A stretch of DNA of 64,000 bases from Mesorhizobium loti (GTDB lineage: Bacteria; Pseudomonadota; Alphaproteobacteria; Rhizobiales; Rhizobiaceae), in the NCBI RefSeq assembly GCF_013170705.1, contig NZ_CP033334.1, forward strand, positions 4,503,501 through 4,567,500. Direction: 5' to 3'. This document shows, in pieces, positions 27,257-37,093 of the stretch (its first letter is position 1; every line of letters begins with the position of its first letter). The translations under genes and the position numbers were made by a program. The notes below the pieces were generated by a model that was not told the DNA's origin, made no database searches, and was given only the letters and a program-made list of their open reading frames with translations.

Positions 27257-28399
27257 TTGAACGAGATTCTTCACGCGATTTTCAGCACGGAAGGCTTCTT
27301 TCTCGGCACGCTCGTGCCGTTTCTCTTCGTTCTAACCGTGGTGGTGTTCGTCCACGAAATGGGCCACTACCTCGTCGGCCGCTGGTGCGGCATCGGGGTC
27401 AAGGCCTTTTCGATCGGCTTCGGTCCCGAAATCATCGGCTTCAACGATGGGCATGGCACGCGCTGGAAGCTTTGCGCCATACCGCTTGGCGGCTATGTCA
27501 AATTTGTCGGCGACATGAACGCCACCTCCAGCCAACCCACCTCGGATGAGCTCGAGACGCTGACCGACGAGGAGCGCAAGGTCGCCTTCCACACCCAGGC
27601 GATCTGGAAGCGCGCGGCGACCGTGGCGGCCGGGCCTCTGTTCAATTTCCTGCTGACGATCGTCGTCTTTGCCGTCCTGTTCGCGGCCTATGGGCGTTAT
27701 GTCGCGGAGCCCATGGTGGCGGAGGTTACGACGGACAGCCCCGCGGCGAAGGCCGGCATCCTGCCCGGGGACCGATTCGTCAGCGTTGACGGCAGCAAGG
27801 TCGAAACCTTCGGCGATGTGCAGCGGCTGGTCTCGGGCCGGGCTGGCGACACCATCACCTTCGTCATGCTGCGCGATGGCAAGGAAGTCACGGTCACCGC
27901 GACCCCGCAGTTGATGGAGCAGGAAGACGCGCTTGGCAACAAGGTCAAGGTCGCCGTGATCGGCGTCGTCAACAACAAGGAACTCGGCCAGCCCCGTCTC
28001 ATCACCTACACACCGGTCGGTGCCGTTGCGGCGGCCGTCGAGGAAACTGGCCACGTCATCGAGCGCACCGGCCAGTTCCTGCAGCGTTTCGCCGCCGGGC
28101 GCGAGGACAAGTGCCAGTTGGGTGGTCCGGTCAAGATCGCCGACATGGCGGGCAAGGCCGCGAAACTGGGTTTCGAGTGGCTGGTTCAGCTCGTCGCGCT
28201 GCTGTCTGTCGGGATAGGTATTCTCAATCTTTTGCCGATTCCCCCCCTCGACGGCGGCCATCTCTTGTTCTACGGGGTGGAGGCTGTCATTCGCCGGCCG
28301 GTGTCGGAACGGATGATGGAAATGGCCTATCGGGCCGGTCTGCTCCTTGTCCTGTGCTTCATGGGTTTCGTGTTCTGGAATGATCTCTTTGGATGCTGA
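27257..28399 (+). CDS. rseP: RIP metalloprotease RseP
   Basis: A 380-residue site-2 type intramembrane zinc protease. The HEMGH zinc motif is at residues 33-37 in the first membrane helix. A PDZ domain lies around residues 150-235 (VTTDSPAAKAGILPGDRFVSVDG), and the LDG motif is in LLPIPPLDGGHLL near the C-terminus. In other bacteria it cleaves anti-sigma factors and signal peptide remnants. The start is a TTG at 27257, supported by GAGGA 6 nt upstream and by the conserved position of the first helix. Confidence 0.95.
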   Translation: MNEILHAIFSTEGFFLGTLVPFLFVLTVVVFVHEMGHYLVGRWCGIGVKAFSIGFGPEIIGFNDGHGTRWKLCAIPLGGYVKFVGDMNATSSQPTSDELETLTDEERKVAFHTQAIWKRAATVAAGPLFNFLLTIVVFAVLFAAYGRYVAEPMVAEVTTDSPAAKAGILPGDRFVSVDGSKVETFGDVQRLVSGRAGDTITFVMLRDGKEVTVTATPQLMEQEDALGNKVKVAVIGVVNNKELGQPRLITYTPVGAVAAAVEETGHVIERTGQFLQRFAAGREDKCQLGGPVKIADMAGKAAKLGFEWLVQLVALLSVGIGILNLLPIPPLDGGHLLFYGVEAVIRRPVSERMMEMAYRAGLLLVLCFMGFVFWNDLFGC

Positions 28400-28403
28400 A
28401 ATC

Positions 28404-28496
28404 ATGAAGAAATTCGGCCTCGGCATGGCCGATGTTGAGACGCCGTTTACCATGCACGGGGATATGAGTGACGCGAAAGCCACGCATCAGGGTTAA
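28404..28496 (+). CDS. possible 30-residue small protein between rseP and bamA
   Basis: An open frame starts 4 nt after the rseP stop and reads MKKFGLGMADVETPFTMHGD then ten more residues to a TAA at 28496. It has no hydrophobic segment or known domain. The GGATGCTGAAATC before it gives only a weak ribosome site. It may be chance; the close spacing to rseP is the only argument for it. Confidence 0.2.
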   Translation: MKKFGLGMADVETPFTMHGDMSDAKATHQG

Positions 28497-28616
28497 GTAA
28501 ATACAAATTAACCAGAAGCCTTGCGTGTAGGGAAAATCCGGTTAATACGGTAGGGGAAATTACCGCACGTCCGGTTTTCTCGCCGTGGGGACTACGAGAA
28601 AAGGTTATTAAGCCCG

Positions 28617-30989
28617 ATGAAGGCAGCATCCAAGTTTCTGAACGCCGCGTCAGCGGCGGCACTGTCCGCCGCTCTGGTCGTACCAGGTGCGCTCGCGGTG
28701 CAATTCGTTGCCACATCGGCGGCTGAAGCCGCTGTCGTAAGCAGGGTGGAGGTGACCGGCAACCAGCGTGTCGACGCCGAGACCATCCGCAATTACATCA
28801 CCATCAAGCCGGGCAAGGCCTTCTCCAGTTCCGACATCGACAGCGCGGTCAAGGCGCTGTTCGGCACCGGCCTGTTCTCGGATGTCCAGATCAACCAGGT
28901 CGGTTCGACGCTGGTGGTCAAGGTTGCCGAGTACAAGGTCGTCAACCAGGTGCTGTTCCAGGGCAACAAGAAGCTCAAGGACAATGCGCTTCAGGCCGCG
29001 GTTCAGCTGAAGCCGCGCGGGACGTTCTCGCAGGCGACGCTTGATTCCGATGTCGAGGCGGTCAAGGCCGCTTACCGGCGCATCGGCCGCGACGATGCCG
29101 GCGTGACCACGCAGATCATGGAACTCGGCGACAACCGCGTGAACGTGGTCTTCCATATCACGGAAGGCGACCGCACGCAGATCGCGGCGATCAACTTCGT
29201 CGGCAACAGCGCCTATTCGAGCCGCCGCCTGTCGGACGTGATCAACACCAAGCGTTCGTCCTGGGTTTCGTTCATCCTGCGGGATGACGTCTATGACGAG
29301 GACAAGCTGCGCGCTGACCAGGAGCTGCTGCGCCGCTTCTACTACAATCACGGCTATGCCGATTTCCAGGTCGTGTCGGCTGTCGGCGAACTCGACAGCG
29401 CAACGAACAAATACACGGTCACCATCACCGTCCAGGAAGGCGAGCGCTACACCTTCGGTGACGTCAGCGTCGAAAGCACGATCCCCGAAGTCGACTCCAA
29501 GTCGCTGGAATCAGTAGTCGAGACCAGCAAGGGCGACGTCTACAATGCCAAGAAGGTTGAGGATTCCATCATCGCGCTGACCGAGAAGGTGGCCGGCTCC
29601 GGCTATGCCTTCGCACAGGTGACGCCGCGCGGCGACCGCAACTTCGAGAACCATACGATTTCGGTGGTCTATACGGTCGACCAGGGCACCAAAGCCTATA
29701 TCGAGCGCATCGAGATCCGCGGCAACGATCGCACGCGCGACTATGTCATTCGCCGCGAATTCGACGTCAGCGAAGGCGATGCGTTCAACCAGGTGCTCAT
29801 CCAGCGCGCGAAGAAGCGCTTGGAAGCTCTGAACTACTTTGAGAAAGTCGACATCTCGACCGTGCCCGGCTCCCAGCCGGACCAGGTCGTGCTGGTGGTC
29901 GATGTGGTCGAGAAGTCGACAGGTGAATTCTCCATTGGCGCCGGCTATTCGACCGGTGGCGATACGGCGGGCCCGTCCGTCGAAGGATCGATCACCGAGC
30001 GCAACTTCCTCGGTCGTGGCCAGTTCATCAAGCTGTCGGCGGGTGGCGGCAAGAATTCGCGCGACTACAGCATTTCGTTCACCGAGCCGTATTTCCTCGG
30101 GCGGCGCATCGCCGCCGGCTTCGACATCTACAAGTCGACGAGGCAGTACAATAACAATTATGACAGCGACACCACCGGTGCGACGATCCGCTTCGGGCTG
30201 CCGATTACCAACAACATAACCACCCAGCTGGCGTACAATATCTCTCAGGAGAAGTATAAGGTCGACGACGGTTGCGGTCCTACCACCATTGGGAATCCAG
30301 ACGGCACCTGCACGATTTCGCCCGCCATCCTGGACGGCATTGCTCAAAGCCCCTGGATCAAGTCGTCGATCAGCCTGGGGCTGGTCTACAACACGATCGA
30401 CGACATGAAGAACCCGCATGAAGGCATCTATGCCAATACGACTGTGGAAGTGGCCGGACTTGGTGGTGATGCCAAGTTCGTGAAGCTTACCGGGCGCGGC
30501 AGCATCTACCAGACGCTTTCCGAACAGCTTGATCTGGTCGGGCTGATTTCGGGCGGCGCCGGTCATGTCGAGAGTTATGGCAATAATGGTACTCTGCGCA
30601 TCTTCGATCAGTTCCAGAGCACCGACCGCATGATCCGTGGCTTTGCGTATAATGGCATCGGTCCGGTGGACCCGAATACGGGCGACCATCTAGGCGGGGT
30701 AACCTATTTCAATGCCTCGGCCGAAGCTCAGTTCCCATTGCCGGTCGTTCCCGAGAGCTTCGGTCTCCGCGGTGCCGTATTTGCGGACGCTGCGACGCTC
30801 TACGGCAGCAAGATCAGCACGACGGTCGACCAGGCCTCTCTCGATATGAAGCTGCGTGCCTCGGTGGGCGTCGGCCTGATGTGGGCCTCGCCGTTCGGTC
30901 CGATCCGTATCGACTACGCGATCCCGGTCAAGAAGCAAGCGCACGATGACGTGCAGGAATTCAACTTCGGCATATCGACCCGCTTCTGA
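28617..30989 (+). CDS. bamA: outer membrane protein assembly factor BamA
   Basis: A 790-residue Omp85 protein, the core of the BAM complex that inserts beta-barrel proteins into the outer membrane. It has a signal peptide (about residues 1-40) and five POTRA repeats (about 40-440; clear starts at VVSRVEVTGNQRVDAETIRN and AYIERIEIRGNDRTRDYVIR). The C-terminal 16-strand barrel contains the RGF motif (MIRGFAYNGIGP) and ends in the outer-membrane C-terminal signal FNFGISTRF with terminal Phe. It precedes the lipid A genes, the usual alphaproteobacterial order. Confidence 0.97.
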   Translation: MKAASKFLNAASAAALSAALVVPGALAVQFVATSAAEAAVVSRVEVTGNQRVDAETIRNYITIKPGKAFSSSDIDSAVKALFGTGLFSDVQINQVGSTLVVKVAEYKVVNQVLFQGNKKLKDNALQAAVQLKPRGTFSQATLDSDVEAVKAAYRRIGRDDAGVTTQIMELGDNRVNVVFHITEGDRTQIAAINFVGNSAYSSRRLSDVINTKRSSWVSFILRDDVYDEDKLRADQELLRRFYYNHGYADFQVVSAVGELDSATNKYTVTITVQEGERYTFGDVSVESTIPEVDSKSLESVVETSKGDVYNAKKVEDSIIALTEKVAGSGYAFAQVTPRGDRNFENHTISVVYTVDQGTKAYIERIEIRGNDRTRDYVIRREFDVSEGDAFNQVLIQRAKKRLEALNYFEKVDISTVPGSQPDQVVLVVDVVEKSTGEFSIGAGYSTGGDTAGPSVEGSITERNFLGRGQFIKLSAGGGKNSRDYSISFTEPYFLGRRIAAGFDIYKSTRQYNNNYDSDTTGATIRFGLPITNNITTQLAYNISQEKYKVDDGCGPTTIGNPDGTCTISPAILDGIAQSPWIKSSISLGLVYNTIDDMKNPHEGIYANTTVEVAGLGGDAKFVKLTGRGSIYQTLSEQLDLVGLISGGAGHVESYGNNGTLRIFDQFQSTDRMIRGFAYNGIGPVDPNTGDHLGGVTYFNASAEAQFPLPVVPESFGLRGAVFADAATLYGSKISTTVDQASLDMKLRASVGVGLMWASPFGPIRIDYAIPVKKQAHDDVQEFNFGISTRF

Positions 30990-31005
30990 TCGGCGGCCAA
31001 CGATG

Positions 31006-31030
31006 CTCCCGGGTTGTGTTGATCCGGGAG
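31006..31030 (+). other. hairpin between bamA and lpxD
   Basis: CTCCCGG (31006-31012) pairs with CCGGGAG (31024-31030), loop 11 nt, without a T-run. It may be an mRNA processing or stabilising structure rather than a terminator. Confidence 0.4.
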
Positions 31031-31064
31031 AAATGTTCCGACCTAGCTGGATATAGCTTCTGGA

Positions 31065-32120
31065 ATGACCGACCCGGTGTTCTTCGCGCCATCACGCCGG
31101 TATACGGCGGCCGAAGTCGCGAATCTGACCGGCTCGGTGCTTGTCGATTCCGGCCAATCCGACGTTTCGATCGAAGCGCTGGCGCCAGCCAACGAAGGCG
31201 CCGCCAACGCGCTCGTCTTCGTTGACGGCAGGCGCAATTCCGCGCTGATGCCGTCGCTGCGGGCGGCCGCGGTCCTGTGTCCGGCGGAATTCGCCAACAA
31301 GGCGCCGGCCGGTGTCGCTGTGCTGATCCACCCACGGCCGCAACAGGCATTCGCGCTCGTCGGCCGGCTGCTGTTCCCGACAGCCGCCACGCCGGGGCCA
31401 ATGACAGGTGAAACCGGAGTTTCGCGGCATGCCCATGTCGATCCGACCGCGCATATCGAAGCCGGCGCTATCATCGAGGCCGGCGCGGTCATCGGGCCGG
31501 GCGTCTCGATTGGCAGCGGTACCGTCGTCGCACCCAACGCGGTCATTGGACAGTCTTGCCAGATCGGCCGTGACGGCTATGTCGGCCCGGGTGCCAGCAT
31601 CCAGTATGCGCTGATCGGCAACCGGGTCATCATCCATGGCGGCGCCAGGATCGGCCAGGACGGCTTCGGCTTCGTTGCCGGCGCCAAGGGGCCGGAACGG
31701 GTTCCCCAGATCGGGCGGGTTGTCATCCAGGATGATGTCGAGATCGGCTCCAATTCGACAGTCGATCGTGGCGCCATGTCCGATACGATCATCGGCCAGG
31801 GTACCAAGATCGACAATCTCGTCCAGATCGCCCATAACGTCCGCATTGGTCGCAATTGCATAGTGGCCGGGCTTTCAGGTATTTCCGGTTCCGTGGTCGT
31901 GGGTGACAATGTCACGATGGGCGGCGGCGTCGGACTTGCCGATCACCTGACCATCGGCACAGGAGCCAAGCTTGCAGCCAGAAGTGGATTTATGAGCAAT
32001 GTCCCTGCCGGCGAGATCTGGGGCGGTTATCCGGCACAGCCGATGGCGGAAGCCATGCGGGAGATAGCCATGTTGCGCACGATGGCCAGGGCACGCAAGC
32101 AGGGCAAGGACAATGGCTGA
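31065..32120 (+). CDS. lpxD: UDP-3-O-(3-hydroxyacyl)glucosamine N-acyltransferase
   Basis: The third enzyme of lipid A synthesis, adding the amide-linked acyl chain (351 residues). The N-terminal uridine-binding domain (about 1-100) is followed by a left-handed parallel beta-helix of hexapeptide repeats ([20 protein letters not shown] and on) with the catalytic His in [10 protein letters not shown], and a C-terminal helix. The ATG at 31065 has TCTGGA upstream. It overlaps fabZ by 8 nt. Confidence 0.96.
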   Translation: MTDPVFFAPSRRYTAAEVANLTGSVLVDSGQSDVSIEALAPANEGAANALVFVDGRRNSALMPSLRAAAVLCPAEFANKAPAGVAVLIHPRPQQAFALVGRLLFPTAATPGPMTGETGVSRHAHVDPTAHIEAGAIIEAGAVIGPGVSIGSGTVVAPNAVIGQSCQIGRDGYVGPGASIQYALIGNRVIIHGGARIGQDGFGFVAGAKGPERVPQIGRVVIQDDVEIGSNSTVDRGAMSDTIIGQGTKIDNLVQIAHNVRIGRNCIVAGLSGISGSVVVGDNVTMGGGVGLADHLTIGTGAKLAARSGFMSNVPAGEIWGGYPAQPMAEAMREIAMLRTMARARKQGKDNG

Positions 32121-32580
32121 TATGGTGGCGGCGACTACGCTGGAAGCGGTCGACATATTGGGGCTGATGAAGCTTCTGCCGCACCGCTATCCCTTCCTGA
32201 TGATCGACCGCATCATCGACATCGACGGCGATGAATCCGCCATCGGCATCAAGAACGTCACCATCAACGAGCCGCATTTTCAGGGGCATTTCCCGGAGCA
32301 ACCCGTGATGCCGGGCGTGCTGATCGTCGAGGCCATGGCACAGACGGCGGGCGCCATCTGCATCCGAAGCCTTGGGGCGTCGAAGCCGTCGCTGGTCTAT
32401 TTCCTGACCATCGACAATGCCAAATTCCGCAAACCGGTCGTTCCCGGCGACCAGTTGAAGATCCATGTCAAGAAAATCAAGAAGCGCGGCAACCTGCTCA
32501 AATTCGCCTGTGAAGCCCTGGTCGATGGCACCAAGGCAGCCGAGGCCGAGATTTCAGCCATGATGGTCACCGGCGACTGA
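32113..32580 (+). CDS. fabZ: 3-hydroxyacyl-ACP dehydratase FabZ
   Basis: A 155-residue hot-dog fold dehydratase of fatty acid elongation. The active-site His is H59 in [15 protein letters not shown] and the Glu is E73 in VEAMAQTAG. It competes with LpxA for 3-hydroxyacyl-ACP, and its location between lpxD and lpxA is the classic arrangement. The ATG at 32113 lies inside the end of lpxD, implying coupled translation. Confidence 0.97.
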   Translation: MADMVAATTLEAVDILGLMKLLPHRYPFLMIDRIIDIDGDESAIGIKNVTINEPHFQGHFPEQPVMPGVLIVEAMAQTAGAICIRSLGASKPSLVYFLTIDNAKFRKPVVPGDQLKIHVKKIKKRGNLLKFACEALVDGTKAAEAEISAMMVTGD

Positions 32581-32593
32581 CGATCGAGTGCCT

Positions 32594-33427
32594 ATGAAAA
32601 TCAAGACTTCAATCCATCCTTCTTCCGTCGTGGAAGAGGGCGCTCAAATCGGCCAGGGTGTGCGCATAGGGCCGTTTTGCCATATCAGCGCCGATGCTGT
32701 GATCGGTGATGGCGTCGAACTGGTCAGCCATGTCTCGGTGATGGGCGCGACCACTATCGGGGCGTCCACCAAGGTCTATCCGATGGCGACATTGGGCGCG
32801 CCGCCGCAGAACACCAAGCACAAGGGCGGTCGCACCACGCTGGTCATCGGCGCCAATTGCACCATCCGCGAAGGCGTCACCATGCATGTCGGCACGGATA
32901 CCAGCCGCGGCGAGACGACAGTCGGCGACAACGGCAATTTCCTTGCCTATGCCCACATCGCCCATGATTGCGTGGTCGGCAAGAACGCCACCTTCGCCAA
33001 TGGCGCGACGCTGGGCGGACACTGCGAGATCGGCGATAACGTCTATATTGGCGGCCTGAGCGCCGTTCATCAGTTCGTGCGCGTCGGCGATAACGCCTTT
33101 CTTGGCGGATGCTCGGCTTTTGTCGGTGATGTCATTCCCTACGCCATTGCCGTTGGCAACCGCGCCAGCTTGCGTGGCTTGAACATCATCGGCCTCAAGC
33201 GCGCCGGTCTGCCGCGTTCCGAGATCTATCTGTTGCGCAAGGCTTACAGGACGATCTTCGACCGCTCCCGCACCGTCGGCGAGAACATTGAATTCGCCAA
33301 GGCCGAGTTCGCCTCTTCGCCGACCGCCATGAAGATCATCGATTTCATCAGCAGTCGCGGCAAGCGGCACTATGCGGTGCCATCGCTCAAGGGCAGCGAC
33401 GGCGACGATGCCGATGATGAAGACTGA
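32594..33427 (+). CDS. lpxA: UDP-N-acetylglucosamine O-acyltransferase
   Basis: The first enzyme of lipid A synthesis (277 residues), a trimeric beta-helix acyltransferase. Hexapeptide repeats run from VVEEGAQIGQGVRIGPFCHI. The catalytic His is in FLAYAHIAHDCVVG, and the C-terminal helical domain starts near NIIGLKRAGLPRSEIY. The ATG at 32594 is preferred over a GTG at 32588 because of spacing to the GATCGAG site. It overlaps lpxI by about 14 nt. Confidence 0.96.
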   Translation: MKIKTSIHPSSVVEEGAQIGQGVRIGPFCHISADAVIGDGVELVSHVSVMGATTIGASTKVYPMATLGAPPQNTKHKGGRTTLVIGANCTIREGVTMHVGTDTSRGETTVGDNGNFLAYAHIAHDCVVGKNATFANGATLGGHCEIGDNVYIGGLSAVHQFVRVGDNAFLGGCSAFVGDVIPYAIAVGNRASLRGLNIIGLKRAGLPRSEIYLLRKAYRTIFDRSRTVGENIEFAKAEFASSPTAMKIIDFISSRGKRHYAVPSLKGSDGDDADDED

Positions 33428-34313
33428 GACGGCTTCTGCTGGTCTTGATCTCCCGCCAGGTGCCAGGGTCGGCATCATCGCCGGCGGCGGCAGCCTTCCC
33501 GTCGAAGTCGCGGCCGGCTCGGCCGAGCAGGGGTACCCGCCCTTCGTCGTCCTCATGGACGGCGAGGCCGACCGCTTGGTGGAATTGCGCCAGTATGACC
33601 ATGAGACCCTGGCCCTGGAGGCGATCGGCTCGCTTGTTCCATTGCTCAAGCGCCACCGGATTACCCATCTTGTGCTTGCCGGCGAGATCAAGCGCCGGCC
33701 AAGGCTGACGCATCTGCGCCCAAGCCTCAGCCTGCTTGCGGTGATACCGGTTGTCGTGATGGCACTGGCGCGCGGCGACGATGGGCTGCTGAAAGTGGTG
33801 GCGCGAGGCCTCGAGGCACGAGGAATAAAGGTCGTGGGTGCCCACGAGATCGTGCCGAACCTTGTGGCGGCCGAAGGGACCTTGACCAAGGTGGAGCCGC
33901 GGAAGTCCGACTGGCGCGACATCGAGGCGGGCTTCGCGGCGGCAAAGGCCATCGGAGCACTGGATATCGGCCAAGCGGCGATCGCGGTCGGCGGCCGGAC
34001 CATCGCGCTCGAGGGCATCGAGGGCACGGCCGGACTGCTCGATCGCGCCAGGCTGCTGCGTGGCCACGGCCGCATCGCCGGAAAAACGCGCGGTGTCCTG
34101 GTCAAATGCGCCAAGCCCGGCCAGGAGCTGCGCGCGGATCTTCCGTCCATAGGACCGCAGACGATCGAAGCAGCCCACGCGGCCGGGCTTGCGGGCATTG
34201 CCGTCGAGGCGGGACGCTCACTGATCCTCGAGGGCCCCGCAACCCTGTCGCGCGCCAATGAACTCGGTCTGTTCATCGTCGGCCTGGCCGCAGCGGAGCC
34301 GACGCATGGCTGA
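33414..34313 (+). CDS. lpxI: UDP-2,3-diacylglucosamine pyrophosphatase LpxI
   Basis: A 299-residue LpxI (DUF1009), the alphaproteobacterial replacement for LpxH that hydrolyses UDP-2,3-diacylglucosamine to lipid X. Typical blocks are GIIAGGGSLPVEVA near the N-terminus, HLVLAGEIKRRPRL, GAHEIVPNLVAAEGTLT, and the C-terminal VLVKCAKPGQELRADLPSIG and TIEAAHAAGLAGIAVEAGRS. ATG codons at 33408, 33414 and 33417 are all possible starts; coupling to lpxA makes the choice uncertain. Its TGA overlaps the lpxB start by 8 nt. Confidence 0.94.
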   Translation: MMKTETASAGLDLPPGARVGIIAGGGSLPVEVAAGSAEQGYPPFVVLMDGEADRLVELRQYDHETLALEAIGSLVPLLKRHRITHLVLAGEIKRRPRLTHLRPSLSLLAVIPVVVMALARGDDGLLKVVARGLEARGIKVVGAHEIVPNLVAAEGTLTKVEPRKSDWRDIEAGFAAAKAIGALDIGQAAIAVGGRTIALEGIEGTAGLLDRARLLRGHGRIAGKTRGVLVKCAKPGQELRADLPSIGPQTIEAAHAAGLAGIAVEAGRSLILEGPATLSRANELGLFIVGLAAAEPTHG

Positions 34314-35478
34314 CAAGGCGCTGAAGGTCGCGATCGTCGCGGGTGAGGAATCAGGCGATCTGCTTGGCGCCGACATCGTCCGTTCTCTCCGCCATATGAC
34401 GGGCCGAGAGGTGCAACTCGTCGGCTTGGGAGGCCGGCACCTCGGCGAATTGGGCCTGGTGTCGCCCTTCGATGCCGGCGAGATCGCACTGATGGGTTTC
34501 AGCGCCGTCCTGCGCGATCTGCCGCGCCTCATAAGGCGGATCGGCCAACTGGCCAAAACCATCGCGGACGAGAAGCCGGACTGTCTGGTCACCATCGACA
34601 GCCCCGACTTTTCCTTGCGTGTCGCCAGGAAGGTGCGTGCGGCCAATCCGTCGATTCCCATCATCCACTATGTCTGTCCAAGCGTCTGGGCGTGGCGGCC
34701 GGGCAGGGCGGTGGCGATGAAGCCTTACGTCGACCATATCCTTTGCATCCTGCCGTTCGAGGTGAAGGAACTCGAGCGGCTGGGTGGCCCGCCCGGCACC
34801 TATGTCGGGCATCGCCTCACGCATGAGGCGGGCGTGCTTGCCGCCGCGAAGGCGCAGGAATTGCCGCGCGATCTTGCCCAGGACCGTATCAAGACATTGC
34901 TGGTGCTGCCCGGCTCGCGGCGCGGCGAGGTGCGCCGGCTGATCGAACCATTCGGCGAGACGGTGTCGATGCTGCGCGCGCGCGGGCATAGGCTGCGGCT
35001 GTTGCTGCCGACGGTTCCCCATGTCGCCGACCTCGTCAAATCCTCGGTCAATCGTTGGGATGAAAAGCCAGAGATCATTGTTGATCCCCAACGCAAATGG
35101 CAGGCTTTCGGCAAGGCCGATGCCGCGCTGATCGCATCGGGAACCGTATCGCTGGAGCTGGCGCTGTCGGGTGTGCCGATGGTCTCGTGCTACAGGCTCG
35201 ATCCCATAGCACGTGCCATTGCGCCCTATTTCGTTTCCGTCTGGTCGGCGCTGCTGCCCAACCTGATTGCGGATCGTGCGCTTATTCCGGAGTTCTACAA
35301 CGAGTACGTCAAGCCGAACAACCTGGCCCGGCAGATGGAAGCGCTGTTCGCCGACAGCGGCATGCGCGCCTGGCAGAAAGACGGTTTTGCCGAGATCGCG
35401 CGGCGCATGGCGACGGACAGGCCGTCGGGCGAGATAGCGGCGCAGGTGGTGATGGGGTACGTCAAGAGGGCGAGATAG
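34306..35478 (+). CDS. lpxB: lipid-A-disaccharide synthase
   Basis: A GT-B glycosyltransferase (390 residues) that joins lipid X and UDP-2,3-diacylglucosamine. The nucleotide loop VAGEESGDLLGADI, the IDSPDFSLRVARKVR block, YVCPSVWAWRPGRA, LLVLPGSRRGEV and SGTVSLELALSGVPMV are present. The ATG at 34306 overlaps lpxI. The TAG stop at 35476-35478 is followed immediately by an unusual heptamer repeat array. Confidence 0.97.
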   Translation: MADKALKVAIVAGEESGDLLGADIVRSLRHMTGREVQLVGLGGRHLGELGLVSPFDAGEIALMGFSAVLRDLPRLIRRIGQLAKTIADEKPDCLVTIDSPDFSLRVARKVRAANPSIPIIHYVCPSVWAWRPGRAVAMKPYVDHILCILPFEVKELERLGGPPGTYVGHRLTHEAGVLAAAKAQELPRDLAQDRIKTLLVLPGSRRGEVRRLIEPFGETVSMLRARGHRLRLLLPTVPHVADLVKSSVNRWDEKPEIIVDPQRKWQAFGKADAALIASGTVSLELALSGVPMVSCYRLDPIARAIAPYFVSVWSALLPNLIADRALIPEFYNEYVKPNNLARQMEALFADSGMRAWQKDGFAEIARRMATDRPSGEIAAQVVMGYVKRAR

Positions 35479-35479
35479 C

Positions 35480-35576
35480 GAGTAGTGAGTAGTGAGTAGT
35501 GGGTAGTGGGTAGTGGGTAGTGAAGTTGACCATCACTACTGACTACTGACTACTGACTACTGACTACTGACTTCTT
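35480..35576. repeat. tandem heptamer array with inverted second half
   Basis: The left arm has three GAGTAGT units followed by three GGGTAGT units (35480-35521). A 13-nt spacer follows, then five ACTACTG units (35535-35569) and a degenerate ACTTCTT. The right arm read on the minus strand is CAGTAGT, so each heptamer can pair with the left arm except for one G-G clash per unit. It fills the whole gap between convergent lpxB and gltA. Probably a bidirectional terminator or a slippage-prone locus. Confidence 0.9.
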
Positions 35577-35580
35577 CTCA

Positions 35581-36909
35581 TCAGCGCTTGGCGATCGGCA
35601 CGTAGTCACGCTCCGGCGCGCCGGTGTAGAGCTGACGCGGGCGGCCGATCTTCTGGCGCGGATCCTCGATCATCTCCTTCCACTGCGCGATCCAGCCCAC
35701 GGTGCGGGCGACCGCGAACAGCACGGTGAACATGGTGGTGGGGAAGCCCAGCGCCTTGAGCGTGATGCCGGAATAGAAGTCGACATTCGGATAGAGCTTC
35801 TTCTCGATGAAATAGGGATCGGTCAGCGCGATCTTTTCCAGTTCCATGGCGATGTCGAGCAGCGGATCGTCCTTGATGCCGAGTTCGCCCAAGACCTCGT
35901 GCGCCGTCTTCTGCATGATTTTCGCACGAGGATCGTAGTTCTTGTAGACGCGGTGGCCGAAACCCATCAGCCGGAACGGATCGTTCTTGTCCTTGGCGCG
36001 GGCGATGAATTCCGGGATGTGATCGACATGGCCGATCTCGCCCAACATGTTGAGCGCCGCTTCATTGGCGCCGCCATGGGCCGGGCCCCACAGGCAGGCG
36101 ATGCCGGCGGCGATGCAGGCGAACGGGTTGGCGCCGGAAGAGCCGGCGAGGCGAACCGTAGAGGTCGAGGCATTCTGCTCGTGATCGGCGTGCAGGATGA
36201 AGATGCGCTCCATGGCGCGCGCCAGTACCGGGTTGATCTTGTACTCCTCGCACGGCACCGCAAAGCACATATGCAGGAAGTTTGCCGCGAAACCGAGATC
36301 GTTCTTCGGGTAAATAAAGGGCTGGCCGATGTGGTACTTGTAGGCCATGGCCGCGATCGTCGGCATCTTGGCGATCAGCCGCATGGAAGCGACCATGCGC
36401 TGGTACGGGTCGGAGATGTCGGTGGAGTCGTGATAGAAGGCCGACAGCGCGCCGACCACGCCGCACATCACCGCCATCGGGTGCGCATCGCGGCGAAAGC
36501 CGGTGAAGAAGCGCGACATCTGCTCGTGCACCATGGTGTGGCGCGTTACGCGGTAATCGAAATCGTCCTTCTGCGCCTTGGTCGGCAGTTCACCGTAGAG
36601 CAGGAGATAGCAGACTTCGAGGAAGTCGCCGTGTTCAGCCAACTGGTCGATCGGATAGCCACGATGCAAGAGGATGCCGGCATCGCCGTCGATGAAGGTG
36701 ATTTCGGACTCGCAGCTTGCGGTCGAGGTGAAACCGGGGTCGTAGGTGAACGCGCCGGTGGTGCTGTAGAGCGAAGCGATGTCGATGACGTCAGGCCCGA
36801 CGGAGCCGCTTCGCACCTTGAATTCATGGGTCTTGCCGGCGAATTCAAGCGTTGCCGTAGCTTCTTGGTTCTTGCCGCCCACATCCAGTTTTTTCGCAGC
36901 TTCGGTCAT
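35581..36909 (-). CDS. gltA: citrate synthase
   Basis: Condenses acetyl-CoA and oxaloacetate into citrate, the entry step of the TCA cycle. The 442-residue chain is of the type II hexameric class. Active-site regions are [12 protein letters not shown] (His) and [16 protein letters not shown] (His), with the catalytic Asp in PNVDFYSG. The N-terminus has a short extra Lys/Gly stretch. The ATG at 36909 has AAGGAG 6 nt upstream. It is convergent with lpxB, and the 184-nt gap to gltX holds its promoter. Confidence 0.97.
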   Translation of the reverse strand: MTEAAKKLDVGGKNQEATATLEFAGKTHEFKVRSGSVGPDVIDIASLYSTTGAFTYDPGFTSTASCESEITFIDGDAGILLHRGYPIDQLAEHGDFLEVCYLLLYGELPTKAQKDDFDYRVTRHTMVHEQMSRFFTGFRRDAHPMAVMCGVVGALSAFYHDSTDISDPYQRMVASMRLIAKMPTIAAMAYKYHIGQPFIYPKNDLGFAANFLHMCFAVPCEEYKINPVLARAMERIFILHADHEQNASTSTVRLAGSSGANPFACIAAGIACLWGPAHGGANEAALNMLGEIGHVDHIPEFIARAKDKNDPFRLMGFGHRVYKNYDPRAKIMQKTAHEVLGELGIKDDPLLDIAMELEKIALTDPYFIEKKLYPNVDFYSGITLKALGFPTTMFTVLFAVARTVGWIAQWKEMIEDPRQKIGRPRQLYTGAPERDYVPIAKR

Positions 36910-37093
36910 TGCAAACTCCTTCTTGTTTCCTCATGCCGGCAAAGGCAAATTTCTGCAGAGCGACACGTCGAAATCACCGCAATGCGCGTATTCGCCACCG
37001 CATTTTAGGAGGTGCGTGCCAGATTGGGCCAAGACCTAATGTTGCACTGCGAAACGCGCCTTTCAATGCCAATCTTCTTGGGCCAGTTTGCTC

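Noticed and set aside
32609..34489. 626-codon minus-strand frame opposite lpxA and lpxI
   Set aside because: It is antisense to two overlapping lipid A genes with clear motifs and has no domain of its own.
35480..35576. CRISPR-like interpretation of the heptamer array
   Set aside because: Units are 7 nt with no spacers and the second half is inverted, so it is not a CRISPR array; no cas genes are present.
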